Source: Diospyros lotus (taxonomy: Eukaryota; Streptophyta; Magnoliopsida; Ericales; Ebenaceae). Taken from it: 64,000 nt of DNA. Where the stretch lies: assembly GCF_014633365.1 (NCBI RefSeq), contig NC_068346.1, forward strand, positions 14,467,030-14,531,029, read 5' to 3'. The position numbers and the translations under genes were made by a program. Numbering within the stretch: position 1 is the stretch's first letter; every line of letters begins with the position of its first letter. Of the stretch, positions 43,633 to 55,586 are shown in pieces. The notes under the pieces are model-generated. The model did not search any database. It saw only the letters and a list, made by a program, of their open reading frames with translations, and was not told the DNA's origin.

Positions 43633-44364
43633 CCCTTTCCCCTGGGCAAGGGCGAGAAAGGATGAAGAGATCAAAAGATGATGATGATGGAGATAGAGAC
43701 AAGGATAGATGTGGGCGGGAGAGTGAGGGTTTTCCCGTTGTTAATGCACCGGGTGGAGAGTCGGGCCAAGTGTCGTGTTGTTGTTGAAGTCAGGGGTGGC
43801 TCGGTGCTTGCTCTCCATTTCTTATTTTCTTCATTAATTTTTAAATATATGTACTATTTATACTTTATACGTTAAGTAATAATTATCTATTTATAAATTT
43901 TAATTTTAAATGTCTATGAATTTTAATTTTAATTGTTACCAAAAAAAAACCTCTCACTCTCCAGTAATCCCAACTTTATTGTCATCATCGCTGTATTGAA
44001 TAACTAATTGTTGTTGTTGTTGTAAAGATCCATCCATCCAGGAAAAAAAAAAAGAAATAAGAGTTTTTAAATATTTAAGTAATTTAAATATTTAAAAAAA
44101 AGAACTAGGGATTCAAAGTAAATTTAATTTATAATTTATTAATAAATATTTATAATTTACTTTGAATCAAATTTCTTAAATAAAATATCATAAAATAAGA
44201 TTTTACAAAATTTTAAAGAAAACGCGTTTTCCAGTTTTCTTTTTTAAGAAACAAATTTTCAGAATAACAAAAAGAATGTATTTTTAAAAATCTCAAAACA
44301 CAAAATTGAAAATGAATTCAAAATTCAAAACTGAAAATTGAAATACAAAGAAAACACTACCTAA

Positions 44365-44565
44365 GTTCTTAGCTAATGCACGTGTAGACTTGTTGTCAAT
44401 GCAAATTTCAATTAGCTGCTCTTGTGGCAAATGAAGTTTCTTTAATAAGCTCTTAAGCCAAATAACATGACATGCAACCACATATTCAGATTCACAAGTT
44501 AAAAGAGTAACAATGGTTTGCTTCTTTGATCCCTATGTAATAGCATAATCATCCATGAAAAACAC
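44365..44565 (-). pseudogene. Copia RNase H start (fragment 5 of 6)
   Basis: The minus strand reads GSKKQTIVTLLTCESEYVVA then WLKSLLKKLHLPQEQ and ICIDNKSTRALAKN. These are the conserved RNase H blocks of copia polyproteins, with one stop before GSKKQ. It continues from 46586-47113 after removal of the insertion at 44571-46580. Confidence 0.9.
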
Positions 44566-44570
44566 GAAAT

Positions 44571-46580
44571 TAATGTTGCACATTTTTGTATATTAGTTTT
44601 GATGATGAAAAACAAATATTGGCTTAATCCCTAAATCATGAGTCAAGGTTGTGGTTTTCAACATATATCAATTTTAATATCAAGTATTACTTTGTGAAAA
44701 TGAAAACTAAATGAATTCCAAGTATCGAGATTTGAAAAACTTCATTTTTCTAAGTCTAGAAGGTTAGCACCTTATAAGGAGACATATAAGAAAATATTTT
44801 CTTTTTAGAAAACTATCTCCCGGTATTTTGATAGCTAATATCCATTAATGATAAAATGATTTTTAACGAATTTTTCAAAAATAGAAAGTATAAATTTTGG
44901 AGGTGGTAAAATCACAAAATTCTGAGTTTGTACTAAAACCAAAATTCTACTTTCTTATTATTATGAATTTTGATTTTTTGGATATTTTTATTGAATCCAA
45001 ATAGGGGTACTTTCTTATTTACATTTATGTATTAAAGTAAATGGAAGGTAAAATATAAATAAAAGAAAATGTGGACATTTATGTAAATATGTTATAATGT
45101 ATATATGCTATGGATTGTGTTTTCAAGTAAATGCTTCTGAAAATCTATCATGTTTCTATGCATGTTTCAAAATCTCTTTTGAAAAGGTTTCAATGATCTC
45201 TATGTGTGTATGCTATTTCGAAACATCTATGTAATTCTTTTATTTTCAAATTAGGTTTTGGACTATGTTTCGAAACCTCACATTTCTGTCACCAGATCAT
45301 TTAAAAACCGAGGATGCATGTGTGCTGTAATTTTGTAATTATCAAAATCATTTGTTTAATGCTTTTTCCATGCTCTAAGGATTCAAATTCAAATTTGAAT
45401 TGGAAATCATGTGTATAATCATAGTGGGCATAAGATTTTATCTCTCACTTAATGCTCTCTCTAAGTGCAAGTCCAACTGGAAAGGCTATATGTTTCGAAA
45501 TATGAGGAGTATGTTTCGAAACCTTAATGTAAATTTGTCATGTTTCGAAACATTTTTTTCTGTCTTGTCTCTAATGGCTATAAACAACTAGATTTCTATC
45601 TCTTGATATAAATAACAGGTGTTTGAAGACAGGAAAAAAAAAAAAAGAACAAGAAAGCACACACTAGAGACACATACACCAGCACAAGTGGTGATCAAAA
45701 TGTTTTATTGAGCTCTCAAAGAAGATCTATCTACATCTTAATCTTGTGCATTGCAAGTGTGAAAGAAGAAGCACGTGCAAACAATGAGTCCCATCTCTTC
45801 AGCTCTCCTCATCTCAAGCTTAGAGGTTTGTGCAGCCATTGGTAATGCATTTCATTGCTATAAATTTCATTGGGCTATAAAGATAAGTTTTATTTATCTT
45901 GTTAATATTGTAAGGTTTGAGTTTAGCTTAAAACTCAATGTGGCGAAAGGTTTGAGTTGAACCCGTAAAAATTCATTGTACAAGGTTTTGGGGTGAACCG
46001 TGGTAAAATCTTTGTTGTGGTTGATCACTAGTAAAAGTGATTGGGATTAAAAAATCCTTCAAGTAAGCTTGAAGGTAGTGGATTAGGTGGGGTGCCGAAC
46101 CACTATATATCTTGTGTGCACTTAATATTTTTCTTTTGCTTATCGATTATTGCTTAATCTTTCATAAGATTTATTATCAAAGTCTAAAACATATTTTCCT
46201 TAAGCATAAACTTACATATTCATATAAGCATATCCTTGATCTCAAACACATTTGGTATACTCTTACTTATATAAATCATCTTTGCTAAAGATCATTATTT
46301 TGAAATATAAGCTAAAAGATTTTGAATCAAGCAAAACAGAAAAGTATATTTCGAAACATACAATCTATATTTCGAAACAAGCTATAACAGTAAGGTATAT
46401 TTCGAAACATATATAGTAGGTTTCAAAACTTGCAAAACAGAAAGGTTTATTTCGAAACACATACCCTATATTTCGAAATATAGTGTTCTGCCATCAACCG
46501 TTGTTTTAATTAACAAAAAATTTATACGAATCCCAATTCACCCTTCTCTTGGAATATATTTGTCATCATTAGAACCAATA
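44571..46580 (+). mobile_element. LTR-like element with TTTCGAAAC motif clusters
   Basis: It interrupts the copia frame between GF and VFFMDDYAIT. Flanks GAAAT (44566-44570) and GAAAC (46581-46585) fit a decayed 5-bp duplication. It is the inverted relative of the element at 47119-49027: both share a GGTGAATTGG-type end and the block around CAAAATTCTACTTTCTTATT. It has no coding region. Clusters of TTTCGAAAC occur near 45180-45560 and 46340-46490. Confidence 0.65.
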
Positions 46581-46585
46581 GAAAC

Positions 46586-47113
46586 CAGTAGTGTTTTTTC
46601 TATTAGCAACATCTCTCACAAAATCCTACAAGCCTAAAATCAATGGATGAAGAATAGAGTAACCCATAATTAATTGTACCTTTGAGATATCCAAGAATTC
46701 TCTTAGCAACTTTCATGTGAGTAGAAGTAGGAGCTGCCATGAAATGACTTACCACCCCCACTGCAAACAAAATATTTGGCCTTATACATGTCAAGTATCT
46801 CATGTTTCCCACAAGACTTTTGAATATAATAGGTTCTTCCTTATATCCATCATTGAACTTTGAGAATTTTATTACATATCCCATTAGTGTGTTCAAAGGG
46901 TTGTAATTAAGCATTTTAAAGTTTTTCAACACTTCTCTTGCATAGCCTTCTAATGAAATAAAAATTCCATCCTTCATTTGCTTCACCTCCAAGCCCAAAT
47001 AGTATAACATAAGTCCTATGTCCATCATCTCAAACTCCAATGACATAACTTTCTTGAATTCTTCAAACAATCTTGTATTATTACCGATAAAGATAAGATC
47101 ATCCACATAAAGG
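46586..47113 (-). pseudogene. Copia reverse transcriptase C-terminal part (fragment 4 of 6)
   Basis: The minus strand opens with LYVDDLIFIGNN, the catalytic YVDD block, and continues through MMDIGLMLYYLGLEVKQ, GIFISLEGYAREVL, SLVGNMRYLTCIRPNILFAV and HMKVAKRILGYLKGT. The frame is open for about 167 codons, then shifts near 46615. It follows fragment 3 after removal of the insertion at 47119-49027 (duplication CAAAC). Confidence 0.93.
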
Positions 47114-47118
47114 CAAAC

Positions 47119-49027
47119 TGTTAGATTTGAATAGCAATGGCACCAACATCAAGAGGGGGTGAATTGGGTTGTTTTAAAAATTTGATTGAACTTGAAATCC
47201 TTTTGATGAAAAATGAGATTTTAGTGAAAGTGAGGATTAATGAATTGCTTGAAACAATAAATGAAACAAAGAGCATAAACAAATAAGAGACACAACGATA
47301 TATAGTGGTTTGGCTTAAACCAAGCCTAATCCACTACCTTAGCTCCTCACTAAGGATTTTTCAATCAATCCACTAAAATCTCCTATCTCTCCGGATAGGC
47401 CCTCTAGCAACAAGCTAGGAAATACAACCTCTTGCTTAAACAAGCAAGCCCTCTAGCAACAAGCTAAGTATTCAATCCCTTACTTCAATAAACAAGTCCT
47501 CTAGCACAACAAGCTATGAATCAAAATCCTCCTACAAGCAATGTAGGCCCTCTAGCAAAACAAGTTAGGAAAATTACAAAGAGATAGAAGATAAGAGAGG
47601 ATTTGAGAAGCAATATTCTCAGTTACAAATTCTCTCAAAAATAAAAACAAAGCTTGATAATGAATTTAACAAAATGAATACAAAGCCTTGGAAAGAGAAC
47701 AAATTTACCAATGAAGCACAACAATGATCTTAGCACTTAGGAGCTTGTAATGTAATCTCTTGGTTAGTTTGAATCATTCATTTGTCTTGTATTTATAGTG
47801 CCTTGATAGCCCATGCACAAATCTTGTCGTTGGAAGTGGAAAGACCACTTTAGGTGAGTGGAAAAACTACCCATTAGGGGTTTTTGTGACACAAACGGTC
47901 GACAGATGCAAAGCATCGATCGACAGATTAACAAATATTTAAAAATCGGTTGACAGATCATTTGAGCCGGTCGACAGTTCCTTGTGCAAGCATTCTGCCG
48001 GTCAACAGATGCATAGGCATCGGTCGATAGTTGGCTTGCTCACTACCAAAGCATCAAGGAATGGCATTTTACCGATTGACAGATGCATAAAAAATGAAGG
48101 GCTGGTCGACAGATGATGAGCTATATGTTGACAGATGAAGCCAACCTTCAGGACATGCATACACTACAACTTAAAATAAAATGTCCTCATTTTATTTTAT
48201 TTATATTTTACCTTTCATTTACTTTAATACATAAATGTAAATAAGAAAGTACCCCCCATTTGGATTCAATAAAAATATCTAGAAAATCAAAATCCATAAC
48301 AATAAGAAAGTAGAATTTGGGTTTTAATACAAACTCAAGATTTTGCGATTTTACTATCTCCACAATATATACTTTCTATTTCTTGAAAAATTCGTTAAAA
48401 ATCATTTTATCACTAATGAATATTAGCTATTGAAATACCAGGAGTTAGTTTTCTAAAAAGAAAATATTTTCTTATATATTTGCTTATAAAGTGCTAACCT
48501 TCTAGACTTAGAAAAATATTGAAACCTTATCAGAAATGAGTTTCGAAACATGATGCATGAACTAAAGGATTTTTCAGACATTTAAATTTTGACCCAAAAC
48601 CTTTCATGTATGTTTCAAAATATGAAAAACTTATTTCAAAATATGAGATTGACATAAATGATTTTTCATATTTAAGATTGGTTTTTCATCAAACACATTT
48701 ATGTTCTAGTTAGTCTTTTGCCTTAGAACAATTTTAGCTCTATGTTGACCAACGACTTCAAAGCAATTTTGAAAATCATTTTAGGAGATTCTTTTAAAAC
48801 TAAATACTTGACTTTGCAAATCTCCATATGATATAGAAAATCATAAATCATTTTGGTTTTCATTTTAACAACGCACTACTTGAAATTGATTCATTTTGGT
48901 TTTCATTTTAACAACGCACTACTTGAAATTGATTTTGGTTGAAAACCATAAACTTGACTCATGACTTGGGGATCAAAACCAAATGATGTTTTTCATCATC
49001 AAAACTAATCACAAGTGTAAACTATCA
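47119..49027 (-). mobile_element. LTR-like element with CGGTCGACAGATG motif cluster
   Basis: It starts TGTTAGATTTG, ends AACTATCA and is flanked by perfect CAAAC duplications (47114-47118 and 49028-49032). The signature GAGGGGGTGAATTGGGTTG lies just inside the left end. A cluster of (C/T)GGTCGACAGATG-like words occupies 47890-48140. No coding region is present, so it is a solo LTR or a non-autonomous unit. It is oriented opposite to the relative at 44571-46580. Confidence 0.8.
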
Positions 49028-49032
49028 CAAAC

Positions 49033-49414
49033 AAGCATAATATCTCCATTGTCATATGATTTAACATAAAAAGCATATTCATGAAAGCAACGAACAAATC
49101 CATTGTCTTGGAAGTACTTGTCGATGCGAGTATTCCATGCCCTTGGTTCTTGCTTTAATCCATACAATGCTTGCTTCAGTCTCAAAACTTTATTTTCATG
49201 ATCTTTGACTACAAAATCAATTGGTTACTCAACAAAAACCTATTCTTCATGAAAGCTATTTAGAAAAGCTAACTTTACATCAAGTTGGCAAATCCCTTAC
49301 TTCATTTGAGTTGCCAAAGAAATCAACAAATGAATCATCTCCATATGAGCAACAAACACTTCTTCATAGTCTACTCCATACTTTTACTTGTAGCCTCTAG
49401 CAACAAGCTTTTCT
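49033..49414 (-). pseudogene. Copia reverse transcriptase core (fragment 3 of 6)
   Basis: The minus strand reads KEKLVARGYK, VDYEEVFVAHMEM, CQLDVKLAFLN, VLRLKQALYGLKQEPRAWN and DNGFVRCFHEYAFYVKS. The first catalytic aspartate lies in QLDVKLAFLN. Three stops are visible. It joins fragment 2 across the solo LTR at 49420-52050. Confidence 0.93.
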
Positions 49415-50199
49415 TTATATGTAATACCCCATGTTGCAAAGTGTCAAGTAAGTTTAAGGAACTGAAAATTAGTTTGAGAATTTAGTTAAATAATTGCCGA
49501 ATCGATGGAAAGGAGTACCCTAGAATGTAAATATCTAAGGAAAAAGGTATGTCAGTGACAAATGTCTTGATACATGATTTATGACACTTAAAGAAATCAG
49601 AACAGAGATAACTCTCCGTACGATTAATTTTAGCTTGGAAAATCGAATGATCGTAAGGGATGTAATACTCGAGATTTTTAGATTCAAATACTTGAGAAAA
49701 TAGGATGTTTTAAGGGATTGTGGATGTTTGGAGATAAAAGTTTAATTTCTGAGCTAGGGGCAAAATTATAATTTTTGAGATTCGGGTAAAAGTGTAATTC
49801 ACTTAAAAATTAGAAGCATTAGCGTAATTAATCCATTTTTCAGGGACTAAAATGCAAATAAAAATTAGCCCGGGGACCATGTTTAAAAGGGTTTAAGTGC
49901 AATTATCCAAAAGTTCGGGCAAAAATGTAATTCTTGAAACCATTTTACTAGGGGCATTTGGGAGATTCAAGAAAATTCTCATAAATGACTTTAGAGATAA
50001 GGATGAAGTGTCACGATGACATTAAAGATAAGATGAAGCCTCATGATGACGGTAGAGATAAGATGAAGGCTCGTGATGACTTTAAGTATAAGATTTGGAC
50101 AAGATTTGATTGGATAATATAAGATTTGGATAAGATTTGATTGGATAAGATTTTGTTGGATATGATTTGATTTGGATAAAGATTTGATTTGGATAAGAT

Positions 50200-50500
50200 T
50201 TGATTCGGATAACAATGATTGCAGAAGATCTTAGAAGATTTAGAATGATTGTAGAATATCTTAGAAAATTTAGTAATGATTATATAATATCTTGGAAGAT
50301 TTAGAATGATTGCAGAATATCTTAGAAGAGTTGGTAATGATTATATAATATCTTGGAAGATTTAGAATGATTGCAGAATATCTTAGAAGATTTGGTAATG
50401 ATTATATAATATCTTGAAAGATTTACAATGATTGCAGAAGATCTTAGAAGATTTGGAATGATTGGAAAAGATTTTGGGAGATTCGAAATGATTGTAGAAT
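50200..50500. repeat. Tandem array of GATTTAGAATGATTGCAGAA units
   Basis: Four to five units of about 60 bp alternate GATTTAGAATGATTGCAGAA and GTAATGATTATATAATATCT halves. The same array occurs in the sister LTRs at 53480-53750 (continuing after 54338) and 55780-56000. Confidence 0.85.
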
Positions 50501-51004
50501 ATGTGTTTCTTAGTGGCTAAGTTTCCAAAACCTATAAATAGGGGTTCATGGCCAAAGGTTTCTCATTCGAATTTGTGAGAAGTTCGTGCTAGACAAGAGT
50601 GCTTCGGGTTTAGTGGATAAAAGGCTTTTTAAGCATACGCGAAGCATCACACGTGCAAAGCACTTGGGCAGCGCATGAGGGTGTGTAAGGATGTGGTTTG
50701 GTCAAAATACTTGAGGAGTTGCACAAAAGTCGAGGTTGGGCACAAGATTCAAGGTGTTTTGAGTTTCGTTCAAGGTGAGTGTTCACCCCTAAAACTTTGT
50801 TTTGACTTGTGAATGGTTCTATCCCAAAAGTTGGTTTTGACTTGTTCAAGCAAATGGTTTTTGTTGCATGCAAATGATAACCGGTGACGGTTGGTTTTAT
50901 GAGGGAGGTTTGTCCCTAAATGTTTTGAACTTGTGCATTGCATTATATAAAATGTTATTTATATGATACATTGAATTGTGAAATGTGGCATTGTATTGAA
51001 TTTT

Positions 51005-51370
51005 GTGCATTTGTATGGAATGTCAGCCTAAGATGTTGTCTAGATAGTGTAGCCATAATTCTCCAAGGGTGTGATGGAATAATAGGGGTATCTGATACTG
51101 GTGTGCATGTCAGGATAGTCGTCTTGGTTTTTGTGCCAGGCCGTTTGGTCAGGAAAGTTGCACTAGGACGACTAGGTGGTCCATACTGTGTTGTTCATGT
51201 GGGATGTCAACCTAGGATGTTGTCTGGATAGTGTAGCCGTAATTCTCCAAAGGCGTGACGGAATAATAGGGGTATCGATACTGGTGTGCATGTCAGAATA
51301 GCCACCTTGGTTTTCGTGCCAGGCCGTTTGACCAGGGAAGTTGCACTATGATGACTAGGTGATCCATGTG
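51005..51370. repeat. Direct duplication of about 190 bp inside the solo LTR
   Basis: Two copies contain GTCAGCCTAAGATGTTGTCT or GTCAACCTAGGATGTTGTCT, then AATTCTCCAA, GGAATAATAGGGGTATC and GCCAGGCCGTTTG. The same duplication is present at 54935-55290 and 56575-56920. Confidence 0.85.
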
Positions 51371-52055
51371 AAATTTTGGAGTTGGGATTATATGGTGGTT
51401 CCTGGATGCTTAAGGTGGGAACGTAATCTAGTGAGATGCGTTGGCAGCCCCATTTAAGCTAGAATCGCGTCGTGTCGTCGAGTCGGTATTGTGGCATAAC
51501 ATTTAGAGAGATTACTCTTTTCCCACGGTAGGGTTAAGCGCTGGGGATTCTCTTGGGCTAGGGTTTACTGGGTGTATTGGTTTATTTCATGTCTTGCATT
51601 CATTCATGAAAAATGTGATTTTGAACTCTCACTTAGATGATTTAGCATCTAATTTGGACTATCTTCCTGGAATATTCAAATGTTCCAGGTGAAGGTAGCA
51701 GTGCGAAAGGAAAGGGAATTGCCGAGAAGTGATGGCAATTAGTTGATCACTTGTAATATGTCGCTTTCAATAATGTTGTTTATTTTGAGGACGTCTTATA
51801 AGTGTTGGTTTAACTTTATATTATTAATAAAGTTGTTTCGATTATGACCTGTTAAGGTTTCGATCTAGCTTCTGCATTCGAGTTGGTAAACCTGTCTTAG
51901 TTTATTAATGGTTCATAGTTGATATACTGAGAAGGTATAACGGGATCTTCGGGGAACAATTTTATGTTGGGTTTCTGTTGTTTGTTTGGAAAAAAAAAAT
52001 ATCCCCTGAATCTTACGTTACGTATAGCTCCAGAGATGTGGGATGTTACATTATA

Positions 52056-52157
52056 TCTCTCCACATCTCCATTTGCATTCTTCTTTGCCTTATAGACCCA
52101 TTTGACTCTAAGAGCTTTATGACCCTTGGTAAGAGTTGATAATTCCCAGGTGTTGTT
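52056..52157 (-). pseudogene. Copia reverse transcriptase (fragment 2 of 6)
   Basis: The minus strand reads NTWELSTLTKGHKALRVKWV then YKAKKNANGDVERY, the block just before the RT core in copia elements. It is only about 100 bp long, caught between two solo LTRs. Confidence 0.9.
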
Positions 52158-52754
52158 TGTAATACCCGAAAAATTCTTGAGGATATAAATGGTATTTTAT
52201 GAAGGGCATAAATGGATTTTTTTGGAGAAATGAGGCTATAGGGTACACTATCGCAGTTTTAAGTGACCGAATTGACTGAAGGGGGTACCCCAGACCCTAG
52301 ATGATTAAGGAAAATATAATGGTATTCACGAGTAATACAAGTTATGATTTTAGGCATCAAAAGAAGTTGGATCGGGAACAGTTTCCGGTACAACTGTCTA
52401 CCAGGTTGAGAAAACCAAATGATCGTAAGGGATGTAATACTCGAAATTTTTAGATTCCGATACTTGAGGAAATAGGATATTTTAAGGGATTGTGGATGTT
52501 TGGAGACAAAAGTTCAATTTCATAGCTAGGGGCAAAATCATAATTTTTGAGGTTCGGGTAAAAGTGTAATTTACCTAAAAATCAGGGGTATTAGCGTAAT
52601 TAATCCATTCTTTATGGACTAAAATGTAATTAAAAATTAGTCCGGGGACTATGTTGAAAAGGGTCTAAGTGCAATTAACCAAAAGTTTGGGCGAAAGTGT
52701 AATTCTTGAAACCTTTTTACTAGGGGCATTTGAGAGATTCAGGAAAAGCCTCAT

Positions 52755-55586
52755 TGTAATACCCCATGTTGCAAAGTGTTAAGTAAGTTCAAGGAACTGA
52801 AAATCAATTTGAGAATTTAGTTAACTAACTGCCGAATCGACCGGAAGGAGTACCTTGGACCCTAGATTTTTAAGGGAAATAGTTTGGTAATGACGAGTAA
52901 TACAAGTTATGATTTTAGGCATCAAAAGAAGTTGGATCGGGAACAGTTTCTGGTACAACTATCTACTAGTTGAGAAAATCGAATGATCGTAAGGGATGTA
53001 ATACTCGAGATTTTTAGATTCAAATACTTGAGGAAATAGGATGTTTTAAGGGATTGTGGATATTTAGAAATAAAAGTTTAATTTCTAAGCCAGGGGTAAA
53101 ATCGTAATTTTTGAGATTCGGGTAAAAGTGTAATTTACCTAAAAATTAGGGGCATTAGCGTAATTAATCCATTCTTCAGGGGCTAAAATGCAATTAAAAA
53201 TTAGTCCGGGGACTATGTTGAAAAGGGCCTAAGTGCAATTACCCAAAAGTTTGGGCCAAAGTGTAATTCTTGAAACCTTTTTACTAGGGGCATTTAGAGA
53301 TTTAGGAAAAGCCTCATAAATGACTTTAGAGATAAGGATGAAGTCTCATGATGACGTTAGAGATAAGATGAAGGTTCATGATAACGTTAGAGATAAGATG
53401 AAAGCTAATGATGACTTTAAGGATAAGATTTTATTGGATAAGATAAGATTTGGATAAGATTTGATTGGGATAAAGATTTGATTTGGATAAGAATGATTGC
53501 AGAAAATCTTAGAAGATTTAGAATGATTGCAGAATATCTTAGAAGATTTGGTAATGATTATATAATATCTTAGAAGATTTAGAATGATTGCAAAATATCT
53601 TAGAAAATTTGGAAATGATTATATAATATCTTGGAAGATTTACAATGATTGTAGAAAATCTTAGAAGATTTGAAAATGATTATATAAAATCTTAGAAGAT
53701 TTAGAATGATTGCAGAATATCTTAGAAGATTTGGTAATAATTATATAATATTAGAGCTGGCAATTTTGGACACGACACGACACGACACGACATGGAGTTA
53801 AGCGGGTTAGGGTTGGAGTTAATCGGGTTCGGGTCATAAACGGGTCAACCCGTTTATGACACGATTATTTTCGTGTCTAAGGCGGGTCAACCCGTCTAAC
53901 TCGTTTAGATACGAAATGACACGTTTAATTAAACGTGTTAATGGGTTGACCCGAACACGTTAACACGATTATATACGAAATGACACATTTAATTAAAAGG
54001 GTTAGTGGGTTGATCTGAGCAGGTTAACACGATTATACACGAAATAACACGTTTAAAACTAAATAACACGTTTAACAGGTGACACAACACGACCCATTTA
54101 AATTAAACGGGTTAAACAGGTTAACAGGTGACACGACACGATACGACATGTTTAGTTAAACGAGTTAAACGGGTCGTGTCGTGTTACACGTTTAATAAAC
54201 GTGTCGTGTTCGGGTTTAAGGAATTTGACACAATTATTAAACGGGTCGTGTTCGGGTTACCTAACACGTGTTATACGTGTGTCTCGACACGACACGATTA
54301 CGACCCGCCAACACGAATTGCCACCCCTATATAATATCTTGGAAGATTTATAATGATTGCAGAAGATCTTAGAAAATTTGGAATGATTGAAAAAGATTTT
54401 GGAAGATTTGAAATGATTGCAGAATATATGTTTCTTAGTGGCTAAGTTTCCAAAACCTATAAATAGGGGTTCATGGCCAAAGGTTTCTCATTTAAAATTG
54501 TGATAAGTTCGTGTTAGAACAGAGTGCTTCGAGATTAGTGGATATAGGGCTTTTTAAGCATACGCGAAGCATCACACTTGAAGAGCATTTGGGCAGCGCG
54601 TGAGGGCGTGTAAGAAAATGGTTTGATCAAAATACTTGAGGAGTTACACAAAAGTCGAGATTGGGCACAAGATTCAAGGTGTTCAGAGTTTCGTTTGAGG
54701 TGAGTGTTCACCCCCCAAAACTTGATTTATTGTCCTTGTTCTATTTGAACATGTGGTGATTTCATGCAAAATGGTTTTGTGCATTGAAATGGCAACCGGT
54801 GACGGTTGGTTTTTTATGAGGGAGGTTCGTCCCTAAACGTTTTGAACTTGTGCATTACATTTTATAAAATGTTGTTTATATGATGCATTGAATTGTGAAA
54901 TGTGGCATTGTCTTGCGTTTTGTGCCTACGTATGGAATGTCAGCCTAAGATGTTGTCTAGATAGTGTAGCCATAATTCTCCAAGGGCGTGACGAAATAAT
55001 AGGGGTATCTGATACTAGTGTGCATGTCAGGATAGCCGCCTTGATTTCTGTGCCAGACCGTTTGGTCAGGAAAGTTGCACTAGGATAACTAGGTGGTCCA
55101 TACTGTGTTGTTCATGTGGGATGTCAGCCTAGGATGTTGTCTGGATAGTGTAGCCGTAATTCTCCAAGGGCGTGACGGAATAATAGGGGTATCTGATGCT
55201 GGTGTGCATGTCAGGATAGCCACCTTGGTTTCCGTGCTAGGCCGTTTGGCCAGGGAAGTTGCACTAGGACGACTAGGTGGTCCATACTGTGTTGTTCATC
55301 CGCCTTGGTGTGCATGTTGTTTATTTTGAGGACATCTTGTAAGTGTTGGTTTGACTTTATATTATAAATAAAGTGGTTTCGGTTATGACCTGTTAAGCTT
55401 TCGATCTAGCCTCCGCATTTGTGTTGGTGAACCTGTTTCAGTTTATTGATGGTTCATAGTTGATATACTGAGAAAGTGTAACGAGATATTCGGGGAACGG
55501 TTTTTGTGATGGGTTTTTATTTGGAAAAAAATTTATATCCCCGGAATCTTACGTTACCTAACGTTCCAGAGAAGTGGGGTGTTACA
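52755..55586 (+). mobile_element. Solo LTR of the TGTAATACCCC family (copy 3), nested in copy 2
   Basis: It has ends TGTAATACCCC and GGGGTGTTACA and a perfect CTCAT duplication (52750-52754 and 55587-55591). A TATA box (CCTATAAATAGGGG) lies near 54458-54471. Compared with copy 1 it lacks the region corresponding to about 51400-51770 (junction near 55310) and contains a hAT-like MITE at 53752-54329. Confidence 0.92.
53752..54329. mobile_element. hAT-like MITE rich in ACACG words, 578 bp
   Basis: The ends TAGAGCTGGCAATTTTGGAC and the complement of the right end, TAGGGGTGGCAATTCGTG, form an imperfect terminal inverted repeat. TATAATAT is duplicated on both sides (53744-53751 and 54330-54337). 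The interior is built from CGACACGACACGACA, CGGGTTAAC and GTGTCGTGT words, partly palindromic. It has no coding capacity. The 8-bp duplication fits hAT. Confidence 0.88.

Larger units (their letters stand above)
41907..44364. mobile_element. Composite insertion in copia RNase H, carrying a host gene fragment
   Basis: GTTCT is duplicated at 41902-41906 and 44365-44369, and the copia frame resumes across it. The right end, on the minus strand, is TTAGGTAGTGTTTTCTTTG then TTTCAATTTTCAG, similar to the termini of the element at 40462-41440. The left end is CTTTA directly followed by another insertion (41912-43049), after which AACCCGTTTTTCATTTTCAG resumes. Inside are a GC-rich stretch with a LEA-2 gene fragment and AT-rich flanks. 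It fits a DNA transposon that captured host DNA. The superfamily is uncertain, because a 5-bp duplication is short for Mutator-like elements. Confidence 0.5.
49420..52050 (+). mobile_element. Solo LTR, 2.6-kb TGTAATACCCC family (copy 1)
   Basis: It has ends TGTAATACCCC and GGGATGTTACA and a perfect TTATA duplication (49415-49419 and 52051-52055). A TATA box (CCTATAAATAGGGG, about 50534-50547) marks the LTR promoter. Internal features are a 60-bp tandem array (50200-50500) and a 190-bp duplication (51010-51370). There is no coding sequence, and the copia frame resumes exactly across it (DVERY then KEKLVARG). Confidence 0.9.

Noticed and set aside
43037..43681. A 214-codon plus-strand open frame
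   Set aside because: It is a proline/histidine/serine-rich translation of a GC-rich stretch. The LEA-2 fragment lies in a different frame, so this frame is a shadow.
50938..51231. Repeated plus-strand frames (51.0, 54.9, 55.1 and 56.5 kb) as a conserved small protein
   Set aside because: The similar peptides come from copies of one solo LTR and its internal 190-bp duplication. Frames are not conserved between copies and no start or domain is shared.
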